From Choristocarpus tenellus KU-1152 (lineage: Eukaryota > Phaeophyceae): DNA of 25,776 nt. This document shows positions 24,501 to 25,776 of the stretch, piece by piece. How positions within the stretch are numbered: position 1 is the stretch's first letter; each line of letters starts with the position of its first letter. The notes below the pieces were generated by a model. That model had not been told where the DNA came from, did not search any database, and was given only the letters and a program-made list of their open reading frames with translations. The position numbers were made by a program, and so were the translations under genes. The stretch is from the NCBI GenBank assembly GCA_964200185.2, contig CAXNAD020000176.1, positions 1 through 25,776 on the forward strand, in the 5' to 3' direction.

Positions 24501-25466
24501 TAGTGTGACCTATACATAACAACTGAGGTTTTTCAAGAACCCCTTTGAAGTCTTGGGTGACACATGCTTCTGGAGCACTGAGTCATACCTCTAAAGTGTA
24601 TTCTGTCAAGTTGGTTTACAGAAACATACTGCCTTTCAGTGTCTTCATCTTCTCTTCTAAAAAAACTTGAAAAAAAACTTGAAAATTAAAAAAATTGCCT
24701 AAACACACACCCCTCTCAGTCACTTTCACTTGTTAATACTTGATTTAAATACTAATCCCTCCAAAAGGTTCACACAACCCCCGACACACCACGATATTAC
24801 TAATATATATTATACTAACAAACTATCATTACTAATATATATTATACTAACAAACTGTCATTACTAGTAAATCATTAGTAAACAAACTGGCATTACTTAC
24901 AAACTGTTATCAAAATAAATGGAAGCAAACCATCATTACTGAGCTATCATTAATATCACGTTTAGGCATTGCAATGACCATAAATATTATACAAATACCA
25001 TAAATATTATACAAATACCATACAGAACTAGTTGAATACATCAACTACACCATAAATAGGATACAACACAACCGCATCGCACCACTACCACTACCACTAC
25101 CATCCCTCTCAAAAAAGAAAGTGTCAGCATATTCACAACCAAAAGCACCATTAATATTTATTCATTACCAATACGACCAAGGACTGGAACACATACGAAG
25201 GGAATCAACACACACACATTAGTTGTACACACACACACACATTAGTTGTACACACACACAACCAAGTAAGGTACACCATATTTTGAAGTATAACCTCACC
25301 GAGGAGTATTGCGCAGCCAGGGGTGATCCAAGGCTTCCTCTGCAGTCAACCGTACTTTTGTATCAGCCTTTAGCAATGCAGCAATAAAGTCCCGACACTC
25401 TGGACTACATGCCCCAAAGAGCATGTCCGGCATTTCGTACTCCCCGCGAACAATCTTGGATCGAAC
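10240..25466 (-). CDS. Calcium-dependent protein kinase (CDPK), 3' seven exons, 5' end outside window
   Basis: CDPKs are Ser/Thr kinases in which a C-terminal calmodulin-like domain releases an autoinhibitory junction when it binds calcium. Minus-strand exons: 25466-25300, 24006-23901, 13279-13163, 12093-12013, 11845-11789, 11061-10972 and 10368-10240. Phases match throughout. The product starts in the kinase C-lobe (GEYEMPDMLFGACSPECRDF, then LTAEEALDHPWL, subdomain XI). Next come the junction (NALQQFSAFSSLRKMTLEIC) and four EF-hand positions. EF1 (DSDRSGSISLEE) and EF4 (DVSGDGRVDYQE) look competent. EF2 (NINKSAEINYNE) has Asn at position 1 and Ala at 6. EF3 (DRDGNGFLTAEG) has Gly instead of Glu at position 12. 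The kinase N-lobe, catalytic loop and start lie beyond the right edge. The 3' end is unsettled: a consensus GTGAGT donor follows LIKK at 10239. One intron is 10.6 kb and holds a retrotransposon. The family call is secure; the subgroup is not. Confidence 0.92.
11062..11788 (-). other. GC-AG intron of the CDPK gene
   Basis: The exon ending LHQ (cac cag) is followed by gcaagt, not gt, and the next exon starts after attcag with AFEDLDRDGNG. No GT near the joint keeps the frame and the protein alignment. GC-AG introns are a known minor class with an otherwise strong donor, as seen here (cag|gcaagt). The intron contains a (CA)n tract at its donor end. Confidence 0.8.
11758..11776. repeat. (CA)n microsatellite
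   Basis: A short uninterrupted run of CA dinucleotides just inside the donor side of the GC-AG intron, about 13 bp from the exon edge at 11789. Confidence 0.9.
12094..13162 (-). other. CDPK intron between EF-hand 1 and EF-hand 2 exons
   Basis: An AT-rich intron of 1069 bp between the EF1 and EF2 exons. Apart from a TA/GATATA microsatellite it holds nothing I recognise; open frames within it have random-looking products. Confidence 0.8.
12542..12579. repeat. (AT)n followed by (GATATA)n microsatellite
   Basis: About eight AT dinucleotides run directly into three to four copies of gatata. It is in the CDPK intron between the EF1 and EF2 exons. Confidence 0.93.
13163..13279 (-). CDS. CDPK exon: EF-hand 1
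   Basis: Thirty-nine codons in phase 0, from ICAYNMAPSDMAGLRETF through the loop DSDRSGSISLEE to HLQ. The acceptor is gcatgtag and the donor is GTATTA. It follows the junction exon across the 10.6 kb intron with matching phase, and the joined sequence KMTLE-ICAYNM is what the family predicts. Confidence 0.9.
13444..13822 (+). repeat. Left (5') LTR of the copia element
   Basis: Shares long blocks with 18182-18559, for example tgtttgcatagggacatg, gtactgtacacactcaat, and ttgctaggatgattatgga. It carries a private tandem expansion of agtacattctaggt near its end (about 13770-13805) that the right copy lacks. Confidence 0.88.
13925..14900 (+). pseudogene. Copia gag remnant with zinc knuckles
   Basis: A first ATG at 13925 opens a short frame, and the rest continues in other frames after stops. 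Recognisable parts are NGDTNEWIAWKLFLTLLSQQ (copia gag N-terminal block) and MTMLGELPEGYKLERRTLLM followed by LTRSELEHAI, the usual gag helix region. From 14791 comes a CCHC knuckle CYTCGKRGHFSNQC and a second, decayed one (CEVCEQMGHLAVIF, last Cys lost). Gag packages element RNA; here it is broken by frameshifts and stops. Confidence 0.82.
15121..15410 (+). pseudogene. Copia protease remnant
   Basis: The frame reads EWILDTRARGYMTNSFAG, matching copia protease WILDSGAS.HMT. The catalytic D(S/T)G is changed to DTR, so the aspartic protease would be inactive. It lies between the gag knuckles and the integrase, as expected. Confidence 0.75.
15780..16190 (+). pseudogene. Copia integrase core remnant
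   Basis: WYYYMIIIDNCTKMKW (from 15798) corresponds to the strand with an active-site Asp. EFVSETFQEMWRKH and HEFTGAFTPEYNGAAEQALN (to about 16060) match the copia integrase segment that ends in the catalytic Glu (NGAAE, family NGVAE). Frameshifts separate the two parts. Confidence 0.85.
16920..17450 (+). pseudogene. Copia reverse transcriptase remnant
   Basis: Blocks in order: QKVNPEGEVNEYKVRLVA, then FAEKFAPTPSASTLPLVMAI, AFMGQAFVQVNVEEDVYIEL, IIKRSLYGLVQASHNWH, and GHVDDLLMAS, where the family has YVDD. At least three in-frame stops interrupt it (after WVY, after LDD and after HSRD). The order and motifs identify copia RT. Confidence 0.9.
17520..17807 (+). pseudogene. Copia RNase H remnant
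   Basis: Reads EAFADANYAP, FVSGGLLNIGGVALSW, then LLTTEAEYVALSDAAKE and VITYQDNKGGAVL. This matches copia RNase H (SDADWAG, SGYVF, STTEAEY.A). The stretch from 17536 is open to the stop at 17805, the longest intact piece of the element. Confidence 0.9.
18182..18559 (+). repeat. Right (3') LTR of the copia element
   Basis: Direct repeat of 13444-13822 with many substitutions and small indels. By eye, identity is clearly below what a recent insertion would show. It has a private acatgat repeat at 18330-18350. It ends next to the likely target duplication TACTAA. Confidence 0.88.
18566..19847. other. Intron sequence, nothing recognised
   Basis: AT-rich DNA between the copia element and the coding remnant. 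It holds a short (TA)n run at about 19198-19215. Open frames such as the one on the minus strand at 19137-19403 give no motif. Confidence 0.5.
19848..21471 (+). pseudogene. Unclassified decayed coding sequence
   Basis: This plus-strand stretch is richer in G and C than its surroundings. It contains coding-like frames that switch phase, as in a decayed gene. Pieces include HSFNRQYNTGKVEDGIIR followed by GKGLRLIKEMVITKDDPLV (about 20347-20460), VDGEMPYSCIYVEVLQKEDD and TDLLHKYNIETIKVGWGG (20620-20795), and an acidic tail with a lysine-rich end (frame open 21202-21471, residues including HALKDTIEIGRPTDAVEGG). I do not recognise the family. It could be a mobile-element gene or a processed host pseudogene. 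No terminal repeats were found around it. Confidence 0.4.
21472..23176. other. AT-rich intron sequence, nothing recognised
   Basis: Long AT-rich stretch with short simple-sequence runs (TTTATA type near 21700-21724; TATA near 22343-22361). A run of imperfect ctaatccctaac-like units occurs at about 22594-22680. No gene or RNA recognised. Confidence 0.55.
23177..23432. repeat. 25 bp minisatellite, about 10 copies
   Basis: Head-to-tail copies of cattaatcgtatgcagtatc plus gtatt, differing by a C/T or G/A at a few fixed positions (atcgtatg versus atcatatg, cattaat versus cactaat). No unique spacers lie between copies, so this is a tandem array and not a CRISPR-like array. Confidence 0.96.
23648..23704. 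repeat. Irregular 10-15 bp repeat of a(t)aacaattga
   Basis: Five to six copies of an acaattga core spaced 10-15 bp apart, in the CDPK intron about 200 bp from the junction exon. Confidence 0.85.
23901..24006 (-). CDS. CDPK exon: autoinhibitory junction
   Basis: One base plus 35 codons, starting AASPGRAQSLMP and ending SLRKMTLE. This is the linker between the HPW motif and the EF-hand domain and matches the family's autoinhibitory/pseudosubstrate helix region. The acceptor is the pyrimidine-rich ctccctccctccag and the donor is GTGTGT. It sits directly upstream of the 10.6 kb intron. Confidence 0.88.
24286..24310 (+). repeat. Two copies of gggttagtgtta
   Basis: Two exact 12 bp units containing GGGTTAG. 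It resembles a telomere repeat variant but is too short and interstitial to mean more than a simple repeat. Confidence 0.8.
24796..24859. repeat. Tandem repeat, 2 x 32 bp
   Basis: Two adjacent 32 bp units beginning attactaatatatattatac, differing at one base near the end (actatc versus actgtc). A partial third follows (attactagtaa). Confidence 0.93.
24981..25020. repeat. Tandem repeat, 2 x 20 bp
   Basis: Two identical units taaatattatacaaatacca. Confidence 0.95.
25210..25260. repeat. (CA)n/attagttgta compound repeat
   Basis: Runs of CA alternate with two copies of attagttgta, close to the donor of the kinase C-lobe exon (25299). Confidence 0.9.
25300..25466 (-). CDS. CDPK exon: end of kinase domain (C-lobe)
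   Basis: Fifty-five codons plus two bases, flanked by a gttgcag acceptor and a GTGAGG donor. It encodes the helices of the C-lobe after the activation segment, with the conserved arginine in KVRLTAEEALDHPWL. It splits an arginine codon (cg|t) with the exon starting at 24006. It is the most upstream exon visible; the open frame beyond 25466 is intron. Confidence 0.92.
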
Positions 25467-25776
25467 CTGCAACAACAGACAAGAAACAATAAGAATAGAA
25501 ACAATAAGAATAGAAAGAATGGAACCATTACCTTAGTATTGGATGGGAGAGAGTGAATTCAATTCTAACAGGAACTAATAAATACAGTTCAATTCTTTAA
25601 AAAAACATCTGCTCTGGTCTTTCCTATGCTACCTGAACTCATCAGAAAGGGTATGCAACAGTGAATAAATCAATAAATAAAAATAATCTAAATCCCCCCC
25701 CCCCCCCCCCCCCCCCCCCACACCAAACACAAACCCCAACACCACCCCCCCCACACCACAACAACACACCAAAGCA
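25467..25776 (-). other. Start of upstream CDPK intron, runs off the window
   Basis: Intron sequence next to the acceptor of the kinase exon. It includes an aacaataagaatagaa repeat at about 25485-25515 and a long C tract with C-rich flanks at the right edge. No exon recognised. Confidence 0.7.
25694..25719 (+). repeat. Poly-C tract of about 26 bases
   Basis: Uninterrupted run of C followed by C/A-only sequence to the window edge. Such a tract may be real simple sequence, or it may be inaccurate in length from sequencing. Confidence 0.9.

Larger units (their letters stand above)
24007..25299 (-). other. CDPK intron rich in short tandem repeats
   Basis: Intron of 1293 bp between the kinase C-lobe exon and the junction exon. 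It is very AT-rich and holds at least four separate short tandem repeats, listed individually. No coding sequence was recognised. Confidence 0.8.

Overview
The window is nuclear DNA from a eukaryote. It holds protein-coding genes split by GT-AG introns of about 0.1 to 10.6 kb, one apparent GC-AG intron, a decayed Ty1/copia LTR retrotransposon, and AT-rich non-coding DNA rich in tandem repeats. Two complete genes end at TAG (RAD51B) and TAA (GAA1), so the standard nuclear code is used. A calcium-dependent protein kinase (CDPK) with four EF-hand positions suggests a green-lineage, alveolate or other algal/protist host and argues against animals or fungi. I cannot name the species from the sequence.

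Layout. Positions 1-2251: mostly unassigned, with a 3 x 20 bp tandem repeat and weak minus-strand reading frames near the left edge. Positions 2252-4240 (minus): a complete seven-exon RAD51B-type recombinase gene, 358 residues. Positions 4241-4470: a 230 bp gap between divergent start codons, presumably a shared promoter region. Positions 4471-7323 (plus): a complete six-exon GAA1/GPAA1 gene (GPI transamidase subunit), 640 residues. Positions 7324-10239: no gene I can recognise, apart from a possible last exon of the next gene. Positions 10240-25466 (minus, running off the right edge): the 3' part of a CDPK gene. Seven exons encode the end of the kinase C-lobe, the autoinhibitory junction and the EF-hand domain. 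The N-lobe, the catalytic loop and the start codon lie outside the window.

The CDPK intron at 13280-23900 is 10.6 kb. It contains the copia element (about 13444-18559; LTRs about 379 bp, diverged; likely target duplication TACTAA), a second cluster of broken coding-like sequence that I could not classify (about 19848-21471), and a 25 bp minisatellite of about ten copies.

The genes do not form a functional pathway. RAD51B acts in homologous recombination, GAA1 in GPI anchoring at the ER, and the CDPK in calcium signalling. The exon models are internally consistent: reading phases match at every junction and the joined products align end to end with what I know of the families. I found no convincing novel multi-gene system. 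The points most worth a second look are the huge nested intron, the changed EF-hand loops 2 and 3, the GC-AG intron, the unclassified remnant and the uncertain CDPK 3' end.
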